Shown here in pieces: positions 45,453 to 55,505 of a DNA stretch of 64,000 nt (position 1 is the stretch's first letter; every line of letters begins with the position of its first letter). The notes under the pieces are model-generated. The model was not told the origin of the DNA. It worked only from the letters and a program-made list of their open reading frames with translations, and did not search any database. This stretch comes from Phyllobacterium pellucidum (lineage in GTDB: Bacteria > Pseudomonadota > Alphaproteobacteria > Rhizobiales > Rhizobiaceae): contig NZ_JABUMX010000007.1 of NCBI RefSeq assembly GCF_013327855.1, positions 62,001 to 126,000 of the forward strand, written 5' to 3'. Both the position numbers and the translations under genes were made by a program.

Positions 45453-45914
45453 CTAGAAATCGACACGCGGCGTGTCGGGAATAGGATTTTCGAACAGCAT
45501 CCAGAACGAAGCGTTGAAGGTCGCGGCGTACCATGCTTCGAAGCGCGCAAGCGCGTCCACGACCTCTTCGACCGTGCCGGATCCGGTCAATTCTGCCCGG
45601 TGGAGTGCGACAATCACAGGCGTGAAATTATCCAGCATCGCCTCGCGCGCGTCGCTGTCCGATGACCAGCCGAGTTTTGCCAGCAAGGCAGCAATTGCAC
45701 GCGCAACTGCGATCTCTTCATCGTGCTGCCACTCGCCATCGCCGGCTTGTGGTTGCATTACAGCCGCGAGCGTTCGCATCAAATTAAGCCGGCGAAATGC
45801 GAATGCCCTTTCCTGCTCGAGAGATGCTATGCGGACCGCAGCCTCCTGCCGATAAAGGGTTTCGACTGCCTGCGTGGAGTCTGCCTTCTTTTGCAGCGTT
45901 TCCAGGTATTTCAT
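45453..45914 (-). CDS. hypothetical helical protein, 153 aa
   Basis: I do not recognise this protein. It is mainly helical with a charged N-terminal part ([20 protein letters not shown], then RIASLEQERAFAFRRLNLMR) and ends FEAWYAATFNASFWMLFEN. There is no signal peptide or membrane segment. It starts four bases past the end of the selB frame on the same strand (overlapping it by four) and converges on the autotransporter. The overlap with selB and the same direction suggest it could be co-transcribed with the Sec operon, but nothing links it to selenium. Confidence 0.6.
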   Translation of the reverse strand: MKYLETLQKKADSTQAVETLYRQEAAVRIASLEQERAFAFRRLNLMRTLAAVMQPQAGDGEWQHDEEIAVARAIAALLAKLGWSSDSDAREAMLDNFTPVIVALHRAELTGSGTVEEVVDALARFEAWYAATFNASFWMLFENPIPDTPRVDF

Positions 45915-47989
45915 CGCGGCGGCTCTGACCGTGGGGGCGCTGGCGGAAGAGAGTGGGAGTCGAACCCACCAAAGACCGTCTCTCGGCCCCTCCCGGATTT
46001 GAAGTCCGGACGCCCCACCGGGGACGCATCTCCTCCTGACGCGAGCTTGTCGCTCGTTACTTTCGCAGAAACCCCAAAGAGATCCAGCCGGTCTCGATTG
46101 ATGCGTCGCAGATCTTCGCGACGCACAGTCACACTGTGGCGATCGAAAAAATCCAGGATCTGAATGGCAACCTTACGGCCATTTCCGACCTGATCGCGGA
46201 ATTCGGCCGCGGTAAACCATCCCTTTTCCGCTTCCGCGCTAAGTCCGGCAATGATGGCAACCATGTCCGCTACCGCTTCACGCAGGAAGAAATGATCGTG
46301 CGCGATTTCATGTGTCTTGCCCATCCGGCTCGCGAGTTTCAGGAGGCGGCGCACCTCGGGTTCCGGAACGGCGAGCGCGGTCGCGACATCGCGCACGCGT
46401 GGAGGACGAAATCGTTCAGCGCCGTCAAGAAATGGCTCGATGTTCCGCCAAAAATGTTCATCGGCAGGGCCCATCGTCACCGCATGACCGGCGCGCCGTA
46501 CCCACGCCCCGTCGATTGCGATCTCCTCCGCCCCGGCAAGCCTTTGTAGAGCCGATCGAAACGCCGTGACGGGCAAGCGCGGCTCAAGCTGGGTGCGCAG
46601 CCGTTCGACTCCAATGCCGAGAAGATCGGGATTATCGGCATGGAAGAGGTCAAGCCGGCCCAACAGATCCTCACGAAATGAAGCCCAGCGCGAAGCAGAA
46701 ATCGCTATCAAATCAGGTGCAGCGGGGAGCAAAATCGCGCCTAATGCCTGCGCTAGCTCCTCGGTTTTAGTTGCCGCGAGGGCCCTGTCCCGGACGAAGC
46801 CGGTAAGGTCGAGGTTATAGGGCGCGGTCTCGAGTAAGGCCTCCATGGCTTTGGCCGGATCAGAGAGCAGGTGAGCCTCGATCTGTGCCCTTCGTTCGGG
46901 TGTGCGGCGCTTGCGGGCGGGTGCCCGCAGGTCGAGAAAGCGGCCCCCACCCACTGTGCGCCGCGCGGACGTGTCCCGGACAATATAGCGGTCCCCGGCT
47001 GCTGCCGCGATCGGCTGGTCGAGTACGAGTTGCACATTTGCTGCGGTACCCGGTGCGATCGGAGCATCGCCAAGCAGCACGACGCGCGCACCAACTTCGG
47101 TCGAGGCATGATGGAGCCGGATTGGAAACCAATGCCCTATCGGCTTAGGCTCGGAACCGAGCACGCGCAAAGTCGCGTCGATCCTGTTCGTCGGTGCGTG
47201 CAAGCTCTGGTCCAGTATCATGTCGCCGCGGCTGATCGCGGATTTGGAAATGGCTTCGCCGGCGAGATTGAGGGCGCAACGGTCGCCAGCTTTGCCTTCC
47301 CTGCTCGGCCGGCTCTGCGCATGGATGGAGCGTACACGTGCCGCGATCCCTGAGGGACTGACGACCACATGATCTTCTACCGCGACCCTTCCCGACAAGA
47401 CCGTGCCCGTCACGACAGTTCCCGTGCCTTGCAGCGTGAATGAACGGTCGACGGCGAGCCGAAAGCGGCCATCGGCTTCGAGCCTTGCAAACTGGCGTGC
47501 TGCTTCCACAATGTGGTCGCGCAGTTGGTCAATGCCTTTTCCAGTTACTGTGGAAATGCTCAGAATTGGCGCATCGCGAAGCGCCGTTGCGGCAAGCTCG
47601 TTGCGCAGTTCTGTCTCGACTTCGACAAGCCTCTCCTCTGGCACAAGGTCGGCCTTCGTCAGCGCAACGACACCTTGCTCGATACCAAGGAGGTCGATAA
47701 TGGCAAGGTGCTCCCGCGATTGCGGCATAATCCCATCATCGGCAGCGACGACGAGCAGCACGAAGTCGATGCCGCTCGCACCGGCGAGCATGGTGTGGAT
47801 GAACTTCTCATGACCTGGCACGTCGATGAAACCGATCGTTTCGGCCTCCACTGGCAAGTAGGCGAACCCAAGATCGATCGATATGCCGCGCGCCTTTTCT
47901 TCCTTCAGCCGGTCGGTATCGACGTGGGTCAGAGCTTTGACAAGCGAAGTCTTGCCGTGATCGATATGCCCCGCGGTACCAACGATCAT
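45911..47989 (-). CDS. selB: selenocysteine-specific elongation factor SelB, 692 aa
   Basis: SelB delivers Sec-tRNA to the ribosome at UGA codons marked by SECIS hairpins. The GTPase domain starts [20 protein letters not shown] (P-loop), with [11 protein letters not shown] and [12 protein letters not shown], and the C-terminal half has winged-helix repeats ending [20 protein letters not shown] then RLDLFG. The start at 47989 overlaps the selA stop by four bases (ATGA); the longer upstream frame is inside selA. After DLFG, where family members end, the frame runs on for about 55 codons, the last 40 of them through and just past tRNA-Sec. That tail is probably not part of the functional domain set, but no stop precedes it. 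Confidence 0.93.
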   Translation of the reverse strand: MIVGTAGHIDHGKTSLVKALTHVDTDRLKEEKARGISIDLGFAYLPVEAETIGFIDVPGHEKFIHTMLAGASGIDFVLLVVAADDGIMPQSREHLAIIDLLGIEQGVVALTKADLVPEERLVEVETELRNELAATALRDAPILSISTVTGKGIDQLRDHIVEAARQFARLEADGRFRLAVDRSFTLQGTGTVVTGTVLSGRVAVEDHVVVSPSGIAARVRSIHAQSRPSREGKAGDRCALNLAGEAISKSAISRGDMILDQSLHAPTNRIDATLRVLGSEPKPIGHWFPIRLHHASTEVGARVVLLGDAPIAPGTAANVQLVLDQPIAAAAGDRYIVRDTSARRTVGGGRFLDLRAPARKRRTPERRAQIEAHLLSDPAKAMEALLETAPYNLDLTGFVRDRALAATKTEELAQALGAILLPAAPDLIAISASRWASFREDLLGRLDLFHADNPDLLGIGVERLRTQLEPRLPVTAFRSALQRLAGAEEIAIDGAWVRRAGHAVTMGPADEHFWRNIEPFLDGAERFRPPRVRDVATALAVPEPEVRRLLKLASRMGKTHEIAHDHFFLREAVADMVAIIAGLSAEAEKGWFTAAEFRDQVGNGRKVAIQILDFFDRHSVTVRREDLRRINRDRLDLFGVSAKVTSDKLASGGDASPVGRPDFKSGRGRETVFGGFDSHSLPPAPPRSEPPR
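45941..46036 (-). tRNA. selC: tRNA-Sec (selC), anticodon TCA
   Basis: On the minus strand a 96-base tRNA begins GGAGGAGA and ends in TCTCTTCC followed by discriminator G and an encoded CCA. The acceptor arm is eight base pairs, as in bacterial selenocysteine tRNA. The anticodon stem-loop CCGGACTTCAAATCCGG has TCA in the loop, and the T arm is GTGGGTTCGACTCCCAC. The long variable arm lies between them (GAGGGGCCGAGAGACGGTCTTT region). The gene lies inside the 3' end of the selB reading frame, which runs through it without a stop. It decodes the UGA in fdoG. Confidence 0.95.
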
Positions 47990-49410
47990 GATTGGCTGTT
48001 TCCTCCGGCCTGCCCCGCTCTCAAATCGAGGCCTGCGATATTGGCAGCAAATGCTGCGTCGTCTTCGAGGCAACGCAGGTCAAGAACCAGGGACCCGCGC
48101 TCGATACGGCCAATGACCGGGACGGGCAGGCGCCGGAGAGCGGCGGACAGTTCCTCAAGCGCGCTGCCGCCGCCATCGAGCGCGGTCAAGGCGAGACCAG
48201 CGCTGGGCACCGTAGCCAGCGGCAAGGCCCCCGATCCGATCTGACTGGCACAGTCGACGACGGCGACATTGAACGCACCTTGCACGGCCTTCGCGACGAT
48301 TGGAGCCAGTCTTTGCGCCTGCGCACCGATCTCCTCGCGGGAGCGGCTGAGGAGCCGCATAGTGGGAAGGCGCACGCTCAGTCGTTCGGGATCGCGATAG
48401 AGCTTCAGCGTCGCCTCGAGTGCGGCCATGCGGATCTTGTCGACTCTGAGCGCCCGTTTCATCGGGTTCTTGTTGATCGCCTGGATAAGGTCCTTGCGTC
48501 CAACGATGAATCCCGCCTGCGATCCGCCGAGCAGCTTGTCGCCGGAAAAGGTGACAATGTCCGCACCTTCCTCGATTGCCTCTCGCACCGTCGGTTCGTG
48601 CGCCAGTCCGAAGGGCGTGAGATCCGCCAATGTGCCGGAGCCGAGATCGTGGACCAGCGGAACGGCGCCTTTGTGCGCGATATCCTTCAATTCCTGCGGC
48701 TTTACTTCCTTAGTAAAGCCTTCGATGCGGTAGTTTGAGGTGTGGACCTTCAGGATCAGTCCGGTGTCAGGTCCCAAAGCATTCGCATAATCGCTTTTGT
48801 GTGTCCGGTTTGTAGTGCCGACCTCCACCAGCCTGGCGCCCGCACGCGCCATGATGTCGGGCATGCGAAAGGCGCCGCCTATTTCTATGAGTTCGCCGCG
48901 GGAGACGATGGCCTCCTTGCCCGCCGCCAGACTGTTGAGCACGAGCAGGACAGCCGCCGCATTGTTGTTGACGACCGTCGCATCTTCAGCGCCGGTCAGT
49001 TCACAGATCAGGGCACGCAAATGATCGTCGCGTTCGCCGCGCTTGCCGCTCTCAAGATCGAACTCAAGGGAAACGGCCGAGCGCATTGCCGCCACCGCAG
49101 CGTCAATTGCGGTCTCAGCCAGAAGCGCGCGGCCAAGGTTCGTGTGCAGCACCGTACCGGTCAGATTATAGAGCGGGCGTAGCGTGGTGCGCTCGCGCTC
49201 CTCAAGGCTTGCGACAAGATTGTCGAGAATAATTTCCGACGCCTGGATAGGGTGGCCTTGAAGAACTTTCCGGCGCAGGTCGGCGACGGTGTCGCGGAGA
49301 ACTTCGGTCACTGCCGACCGTCCGAAGCGTTCTATGGCCGCCACGGCCAATTCAGACCGCAGCAGCTGATCGACAGAGGGTAGAGCGCGGAGGCTGGAAT
49401 TGGTGTCCAT
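47986..49410 (-). CDS. selA: L-seryl-tRNA(Sec) selenium transferase SelA, 474 aa
   Basis: SelA converts seryl-tRNA-Sec to selenocysteyl-tRNA-Sec with selenophosphate, using PLP. The PLP lysine is in VTFSGDKLLGGSQAG. Family marks are YNLTGTVLHTNLGRALLAE, AAVLLVLNSLAAGKEAIVSRGELIEIGG and LVHDLGSGTLADL. Length agrees with the family. It lies between fdhE (nine bases upstream) and selB (four-base overlap) in one operon with its client formate dehydrogenase. Confidence 0.96.
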   Translation of the reverse strand: MDTNSSLRALPSVDQLLRSELAVAAIERFGRSAVTEVLRDTVADLRRKVLQGHPIQASEIILDNLVASLEERERTTLRPLYNLTGTVLHTNLGRALLAETAIDAAVAAMRSAVSLEFDLESGKRGERDDHLRALICELTGAEDATVVNNNAAAVLLVLNSLAAGKEAIVSRGELIEIGGAFRMPDIMARAGARLVEVGTTNRTHKSDYANALGPDTGLILKVHTSNYRIEGFTKEVKPQELKDIAHKGAVPLVHDLGSGTLADLTPFGLAHEPTVREAIEEGADIVTFSGDKLLGGSQAGFIVGRKDLIQAINKNPMKRALRVDKIRMAALEATLKLYRDPERLSVRLPTMRLLSRSREEIGAQAQRLAPIVAKAVQGAFNVAVVDCASQIGSGALPLATVPSAGLALTALDGGGSALEELSAALRRLPVPVIGRIERGSLVLDLRCLEDDAAFAANIAGLDLRAGQAGGNSQS

Positions 49411-49419
49411 CGCACATCC

Positions 49420-50337
49420 TCACAACCCGGCAAGCAGCGGCGAGAAGCCGCCCCGCCGATAGGGTTCCGCTCGCATCAGGAGATCAAGTCCGAGACTGGC
49501 AACGTCATCTGCGACCGGCTCGGTATCCGGCGCCTTGTCCTGATAGAGGATTTTCATCCAGCCCTGGCACTCGTCACAGGTTTCAGCCTTGATCGTGCCA
49601 CCATGCCCGTCGATTTCCTGGTAACCAATGCCCTTGGTCGAGCCGCACAACATGCATTTGATGCGGACGTAGTTCCACAACGTGCCGCACATGGAACAGG
49701 AGCAAAATCGTGCGCCATGGGAGCCGGGCCAGCCGACGACCATCGATGCCACCGGCAAACCTCCGCACGCTGGACAGATGCCATCGGCTAACGGCGCGAG
49801 CATCTTTGCATCCAGAGCCGAGGCCAGCCGGGCAAAATGCACCTGCAGGGCCGCCCAGATATAGATGTGCTCGGCAATCGCATCTGCCGGCAATGCGCTG
49901 GAGAAAACCGTTCTGGCCATGGCCCGGCGAGCCTCGACACTGGCAGCGGTCACGCGGGATAGAGCGTCAGCAGCCGCGGCGGGCTTTTCGATCGGTGCAA
50001 CAGCCGCAAACAGGCGATCGAATATATCGTCCAATGTCGGCTCATCCTCGATCCTGCTCCGGTCGATCAGGGGCATTGCGAATTCGCGGGCACGCGCAAC
50101 GGCCGCCGCGTCTGTCCCACCGGGAGCCGGCAAATCAACTTGGATTTCGTGTTGGGCCCGCGCAAGTCCCTCGACAAATCTGAGGTACGGTGAAAGGTGG
50201 CTTGTTTCAGCCAATTGCCGCAGCCGTGCTGCCCTTGTGGAAAAGATCGAACCCGGATCCGGCAGTCGGACAAAGGGCGGTGACGAGATATCTCCGATTG
50301 CCGTTGGATCCGGCTCAACCGCACTTTTGCTGTTCAT
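49420..50337 (-). CDS. fdhE: formate dehydrogenase accessory protein FdhE, 305 aa
   Basis: FdhE helps formate dehydrogenase maturation by binding the catalytic subunit through rubredoxin-like iron sites. Four CxxC-type motifs are visible: CPACGGLP, CSMCGTLW, CMLCGSTKGIGY and CDECQGWMK. The C-terminal sequence LGLDLLMRAEPYRRGGFSPLLAG is also typical. It lies between fdoI and selA on the same strand, 9 bases before selA and 59 bases after fdoI. Confidence 0.93.
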   Translation of the reverse strand: MNSKSAVEPDPTAIGDISSPPFVRLPDPGSIFSTRAARLRQLAETSHLSPYLRFVEGLARAQHEIQVDLPAPGGTDAAAVARAREFAMPLIDRSRIEDEPTLDDIFDRLFAAVAPIEKPAAAADALSRVTAASVEARRAMARTVFSSALPADAIAEHIYIWAALQVHFARLASALDAKMLAPLADGICPACGGLPVASMVVGWPGSHGARFCSCSMCGTLWNYVRIKCMLCGSTKGIGYQEIDGHGGTIKAETCDECQGWMKILYQDKAPDTEPVADDVASLGLDLLMRAEPYRRGGFSPLLAGL

Positions 50338-50396
50338 GCTGCTCCCTCACGAACCCGCCGGGCCACGTGGACCGATGAAACTTCTACCATACCCGC

Positions 50397-51098
50397 TTAT
50401 TCGGCGGGCGTACTTCCCGATTTGTCCTTGGGCGATTTCGCCACCAGCTCTCGTAGCCATTTGCGATGGTGACGCCATGCCCAGCCGCCAGTAACGGAAC
50501 CGCGCGTCATCGCGCGTATAGTACCACGCACCCAGATCGCTGCGTAGACATGAATGATCCAGACGCTGATCGCCACAATCGCCGCCATGGAATGGATCAA
50601 TACAGCCCACCGCTTCTGCTCGATCGTGGTCAAATCGAAGAAATACTGGTCCCATATGATGATCCCGGTCGTGATGAGCACGATGATCAGCAATGACATC
50701 GACCAGAAGACGAATTTCTGCCCGGCATTGTACTTACCGACCTCGGGCAGCCGGTCCTCGTGAGCCGTCAGCACGTCACGAATACGGGCGAGCCAGGTGC
50801 CGTCTTCGCGCTTCCACAGATTGGCGCGCCAGAAGCGGAGGAAAAGGCCAAAGAAGCTGAAGAAAAGGACAACGCCGATCCACGGATGGATAATCCGGGT
50901 AAGCGGTCCGCCGCCAAAGAGACCCGTCAGGAAGAACAGGTCAGGATGGAACAGCGCCAAGCCCGAGAGCGCGAGCAGCACGAGACTGACCGCCGTGATC
51001 CAATGGTTCACACGCGCGCCGGCAGTATAGCGATCGACTGTGACGGGCTTGCCGGAATGAACGCTGTCGCCCTTCTCCACGTCGTACTGCGTGCTCAT
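50397..51098 (-). CDS. fdoI: formate dehydrogenase gamma subunit, cytochrome b556, 233 aa
   Basis: Membrane anchor and diheme b-type cytochrome of the respiratory formate dehydrogenase; it passes electrons to the quinone pool. Four hydrophobic helices are visible, with [20 protein letters not shown] (helix 1, first heme His), [21 protein letters not shown], then a segment around [20 protein letters not shown], and [20 protein letters not shown] with two His. It overlaps the fdoH end by four bases (ATGA-type), so translation is coupled. Confidence 0.93.
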   Translation of the reverse strand: MSTQYDVEKGDSVHSGKPVTVDRYTAGARVNHWITAVSLVLLALSGLALFHPDLFFLTGLFGGGPLTRIIHPWIGVVLFFSFFGLFLRFWRANLWKREDGTWLARIRDVLTAHEDRLPEVGKYNAGQKFVFWSMSLLIIVLITTGIIIWDQYFFDLTTIEQKRWAVLIHSMAAIVAISVWIIHVYAAIWVRGTIRAMTRGSVTGGWAWRHHRKWLRELVAKSPKDKSGSTPAE

Positions 51099-52039
51099 CG
51101 GGGCCGCTCCTCCCCAACCAGCTTCTCCGCCTGCTCTTCATCGTCGTTCGAGACGCGATTGGGACCGGAGACGAGGTAGTGCATCAATCCGGCGATGGCT
51201 GCGACACCCATGACGGCAAATCCGGCATATCGCGTAACGCCTTTCCAAGCATCCACGAGCGGACTTATTCTTGGATTGTTCGGCAGGCCGGCATAGATTT
51301 CTGGCTTGTCCGCATGATGAAGAACGTACATCACGTGCGTGCCGCCGACGCCTTGCGGGTCGTAGAGCCCGGCATTATCGAAGCCGCGTGACTTCAGGTC
51401 GGTGATGCGGCCCTCGGCATGCTGCTTCATTTCCTCCTTGGTGCCAAACACGATCGCTTGCGTCGGGCAGGCCTTGGCGCAGGCAGGCCCCTGCCCCACC
51501 GCCACGCGGTCGGAACAGAGCGTGCATTTATAGGCAACATGGGTGACCGGAGAGATGCGAGGAATATTGAACGGGCATCCCTTTACGCAGTAGCCGCAAC
51601 CGATGCAGTTCTCGTGGATGAAATCCACAATGCCATTCGAGTACTGGACGATGGCGCCGGGAGCCGGGCAGGCCTTCAGACACCCCGGATCCTCACAATG
51701 CATGCAGCCATCCTTGCGGATAAGCCATTCGAGATTGTTGGTCTCGGGATTCTCCCACTCGGTAAAGCGCATGAGGGTGAACATATCGGGGGTGAGATCA
51801 TGCGGGTTGTCATAGACTCCCACATTTTCGCCAACTGGTGGGTGCGTGTCGTTCCACTCGATACAGGCCGACTGGCATGCCTTGCAGCCAATGCACTTCG
51901 ACACGTCGATAAGCTTTGCAACCTCGGTCTGACGCTGTGCCGGCGGGGTAACATTGGATGCGGAGCGTCGGATCAGGTCCTGCTCGCCAAATCTGGCAGG
52001 CTCGGGCCGGGTCGTCGGGTTTGGTACAGGCGGGAACAT
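51095..52039 (-). CDS. fdoH: formate dehydrogenase beta subunit, iron-sulfur, 314 aa
   Basis: Electron-transfer subunit with four [4Fe-4S] clusters. The four cysteine groups are [45 protein letters not shown] and [21 protein letters not shown]. Residues about 270-300 are a single C-terminal membrane helix ([19 protein letters not shown]), as in E. coli FdnH/FdoH. It starts 11 bases after fdoG ends and overlaps fdoI by four bases. The catalytic half lies in the periplasm when it is exported with fdoG through Tat. Confidence 0.95.
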   Translation of the reverse strand: MFPPVPNPTTRPEPARFGEQDLIRRSASNVTPPAQRQTEVAKLIDVSKCIGCKACQSACIEWNDTHPPVGENVGVYDNPHDLTPDMFTLMRFTEWENPETNNLEWLIRKDGCMHCEDPGCLKACPAPGAIVQYSNGIVDFIHENCIGCGYCVKGCPFNIPRISPVTHVAYKCTLCSDRVAVGQGPACAKACPTQAIVFGTKEEMKQHAEGRITDLKSRGFDNAGLYDPQGVGGTHVMYVLHHADKPEIYAGLPNNPRISPLVDAWKGVTRYAGFAVMGVAAIAGLMHYLVSGPNRVSNDDEEQAEKLVGEERPR

Positions 52040-52050
52040 GCTGCCGTCTC

Positions 52051-55000
52051 CTATGCCACCGGCCCGGCGATGGGCTCGATATTGACGAGGAACGCCTTGA
52101 ACTCCGGCGTCTCTATGTTGGCGTCACCGACGAAGGGCGTCAGCGAATTCGGTCCAAAGCCCTTCTTGGCCGCTCCCATGAATCCCCAATGCAGCGGTAT
52201 GCCGACCACGTGAACCGGCTTACCATCGCATATCAGCGGTTTTATGCGCTTGGTGACGACCGCTTTTGCCCGAACCGATCCGCGCTTCGACCAAACCCGC
52301 ACCCAGCCGCCCTTGGTGATGCCTTTCTCCTTGGCGAGTTCTTCCGATATCTCGACGAAGAACTCGGGCTGGAGCACCGCGTTCACCCAGACATGCTTGG
52401 TCCAGTAGTGGAAATGCTCGGTGAGGCGATAAGAAGTCGCCGCATAGGGAAATTCCTCCGAAGCCGGTTCGGCGAACTGCGCGAAATCGCCCTTGAAAAC
52501 GCGGGCAACGGGATTGCCGCGCACATTTGGAGCGACGATGTTGGCCAGCGGCGACTCGAACGGTTCGTAGTGGGCAGGGAATGGTCCGTCACGTAACATG
52601 CCACGGGCAAAAAGCCGCGATACTCCTTCCGCATTCATGATGAACGGTCCGACCTCGGAAGGCTTGGCCGTCGGCGCAATGTCCGGAACGTCGTATCCGG
52701 CCCATTTCTGGCCGTCCCATTCAATCAGCTTCCGGCTCGGATCCCAGGCCTTGCCGTTCAGATCGGCCGAAGCCCTGTTGTAAAGGATGCGGCGATTGAC
52801 CGGCCATGCGAATGCCCATTTGAGATAGGCACCCGTCTCGTCCGGGTCCGACGTATCCCGCCTGGCCATATTGTTCCCGTTTTCGTTGAAGCAACCGGAA
52901 TAGATCCAGCATCCGGAAGATGTCGAACCATCGTCCCTTAGTGCCGCAAAACTCGGTAATAGTTTGCCGGCTTCCACCACCACCTTGGATGGATCTGTCG
53001 GATCATAAAGTGTGGCCGAAGTCCTGCCGTTCATCTCCTTGGCGAGTTCTTCCGCAGTCGGATCGCCGGGATCCGCGTAGGACCAATTGAGATTGACGAT
53101 CGGGTCCGGGAACGCCCCGCCTTCCCGGCGATAGAGTTCCTTCAGACGCGAATATATCTGCGCCATGATCCATACGTCGGTCTTGGCCTCGCCGGGCGGC
53201 GTTCCCCCCGGCCAATGCCATTGCAGCCACCTGCCGGAATTGGTCAGTGACCCCTCGTCCTCTGCAAAGCAGGTCGAAGGCAACTGGATGACCTCGGTCT
53301 GGATTTGTGCGGTTTCCACGTCGTTGAAGTCGCCGTGATTTTCCCAGAACCGCGATGTCTCCGTGTCCAATGGATCCATGGTCACGAGGAACTTCAGCTT
53401 GGACAGTGAGTCCGTGAGCTTTTTCCTGTTTGGCACTGCCAGCAGCGGGTTGAAACCCTGGCAGACATAGCCGGTCATCTTGCCCTGATTCATGAGTTCG
53501 AATGCCCGCAGGACATCGTAACCGGGGACGTCGAGCTTTGGCAGCCAGTCATAGGCGAAGTGATTTTCCGGCGTCGCCGCCGCTCCCCACATCGACTTCA
53601 AGAAGCTGACGAAGAACTTTTTGTAGTTCTGCCAGTAGCTCATCTGGTTCGGCCGAAGCGGTTTGAAGCCCCGCGTCGACATATAGGCGTCGAAGTCCAC
53701 TTCCTTTTCCGTCGGCAGTGTCATGTAACCCGGAAGCAGGTTCGACATCAGCCCGACATCGGTCAGTCCCTGGATGTTGGAGTGCCCGCGTAGCGCATTC
53801 ATGCCGCCGCCGCGCACGCCAATATTGCCGAGGATGAGTTGCAACATCGCCATGGAGCGGATGTTCTGCGAGCCTTTCGAATGCTGCGTCCAGCCAAGCG
53901 CGTACATGGAAGTCATCGTCTTGGTGGGCGACGACATTTCCGAGATCATCTCGGCTACCTTCAGGAACTTGTCCTTCGGGGTGCCGCAGATACGCTCAAC
54001 CAGTTCAGGTACGTAGACGGAAACGTGCGCCTTCAGGAGGTTCCATACGCAGCGCGGGTTGGTCAGCGTGTCGTCAACCACGGCGTAGCCGTCATCACCG
54101 ATGACATATTCCCAAGTGGACTTGTCGTAGTCGCGCTTGGCTTCGATATAACCGGTAAAAAGACCGTCCTTATATTCAAAGCCGTCCTTGACGATGTATG
54201 TCGCGTTGGTGAACGCCTTGACGTAGTCCCATTGCACCTTGTCGTTCTGGATGCAGTAGTTCATCACCCCAAGGAGAAATGCGATATCCGTCCCCTGGCG
54301 GATCGGCGCATAAAAATCCGCGACAGATGCCGAGCGCGTAAATCGCGGATCGACGACGATCAACTTCGCGCCGCGGTTGGCCTTGGCCTCCGTGACCCAT
54401 TTGAAGCCGCATGGATGCGCTTCGGCGGCATTGCCTCCCATGATGACAACAAGATCCGTGTTCTTGATGTCGGTCCAGGAGTTGGTCATTGCACCACGGC
54501 CAAATGTTGGGCCCAAACTGGACACCGTTGGGCCGTGTCAGACACGTGCCTGGTTATCGAATACCAGCATTCCGGCGCTGCGTACGACCTTGTAGGTCGC
54601 CCAGGCCGTTTCATTCGTCGTTGCGGAGGCGGCGAGGAACCCGGTCGTCGTCCAGCGATTGACCGTTACGCCGTCATTGTTCCTTTGAATGAAGTTCTTG
54701 TCGCGATCGTCCTTCAGCAGGCGCGCGATCCGGTCGAGGGCATCATCCCAGGACACTTTCTCAAATTTGTCCGAACCCGGCTTGCGGATCATCGGATACT
54801 TCAGCCGCGTCTCGGCCTTGACGAAATTGAGCAGCGCCGCGCCCTTGGGGCAAAGCGTGCCGCGGTTCGTCGGATGATCAGTGTCGCCCTCGATGTGAAC
54901 GATTTCGGCGCTCTCGCCCTTCTTCAGGTCACCCTTGGAATACATGATGATGCCGCATGCAACGGAGCAATACGGGCATGTGTTCCGGGTCTCCGTCGTG

Positions 55001-55137
55001 TTCACCAATTTGAAATCGCGGATGGCCTTGGCGTGGGCGGATTCCACCGCGCCGAAGCCGAAGGCTCCCAGCGCTGACCCCGCCACACCAGCGCCGGCCG
55101 CCGCAAGAAACTGGCGCCGCGAGAGTTCCATGTTCAT
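52051..55137 (-). CDS. fdoG: formate dehydrogenase alpha subunit, selenoprotein (Sec at UGA), 1028 aa
   Basis: Catalytic subunit that oxidises formate to CO2 at a bis-MGD molybdenum or tungsten centre. It opens with a Tat signal ([18 protein letters not shown]), then binds a [4Fe-4S] cluster at [17 protein letters not shown]. The gene is read through an in-frame TGA at 54538-54540: the codons before give DNQARV and after it [15 protein letters not shown], exactly the context of selenocysteine in E. coli FdoG/FdnG. The Sec is residue 200. A SECIS-like hairpin follows. A tool that treats TGA as stop would split it into two (199 aa and 824 aa). It heads the fdo-fdhE-sel operon. Confidence 0.96.
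54510..54540 (-). promoter_or_regulatory. Sec UGA codon and SECIS-like hairpin of fdoG
   Basis: Three bases after the UGA codon, the mRNA folds into a seven-base-pair stem, arm GGCCCAA, paired with TTGGGCC, around an 11-base loop CGGTGTCCAGT. The loop has the GGTGT-like element that bacterial SelB recognises. Position, stem length and neighbouring codons match the E. coli fdnG and fdoG elements. The hairpin is at 54510-54534 and the codon at 54538-54540. Confidence 0.8.
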
Positions 55138-55255
55138 GGCATGTCACCTCCCTTAATGGGCCGGCCCTACCAACACGGCATGCCGGAAACTTCAAGTGCT
55201 CGGCAACTTGGAACGCGCGAGCGTTCCGAACAAAATGCTACCTGATGAAGTTCAA

Positions 55256-55283
55256 TTGTCAAACCAATAAGATGCCCTATAAT
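55256..55283 (+). promoter_or_regulatory. sigma-70-like promoter candidate, selD side
   Basis: TTGTCA (55256-55261) and TATAAT (55278-55283) are separated by 16 bases in plus orientation, 223 bases before the selD start. The TATAAT is a perfect -10 match. It lies in the 368-base gap between divergent fdoG and selD, and an inverted repeat begins five bases downstream. The long leader (about 215 bases) is unusual; a second promoter closer to selD cannot be excluded. Confidence 0.4.
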
Positions 55284-55287
55284 ATGA

Positions 55288-55317
55288 GTACAACAATCAT
55301 GATTAATTGGGTTGTAC
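55288..55317. promoter_or_regulatory. operator-like inverted repeat in fdoG-selD gap
   Basis: A perfect seven-base inverted repeat GTACAAC / GTTGTAC with a 16-base spacer, which itself contains the palindrome AATCATGATT. It starts five bases after the TATAAT of the candidate selD promoter, so it overlaps the expected transcription start. This is the usual place for a repressor. It could also act on the fdo operon on the other strand. No regulator gene is nearby. Confidence 0.45.
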
Positions 55318-55505
55318 GAACGTCCTATATACGCCCGCCCAAATCACTTCGAACACCACAATTACTTGTCATGCGGAAGCTTTTACTCCCTGCGACTGTC
55401 ATTGCAGCGCAGCAATAAGCTAACCGTGGCTCACCTTTGACGTCCTGCGCAAAATGGACAAGAATGTCGCCACCTGCTGTACTTTCAACGTGCGAGGAGG
55501 CTGCC

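Noticed and set aside
52051-54525. A separate 824-residue formate dehydrogenase gene beside a 199-residue one
   Set aside because: The TGA between them has exact Sec context and a SECIS-like hairpin, and tRNA-Sec and selA, selB and selD are present, so it is one selenoprotein gene.
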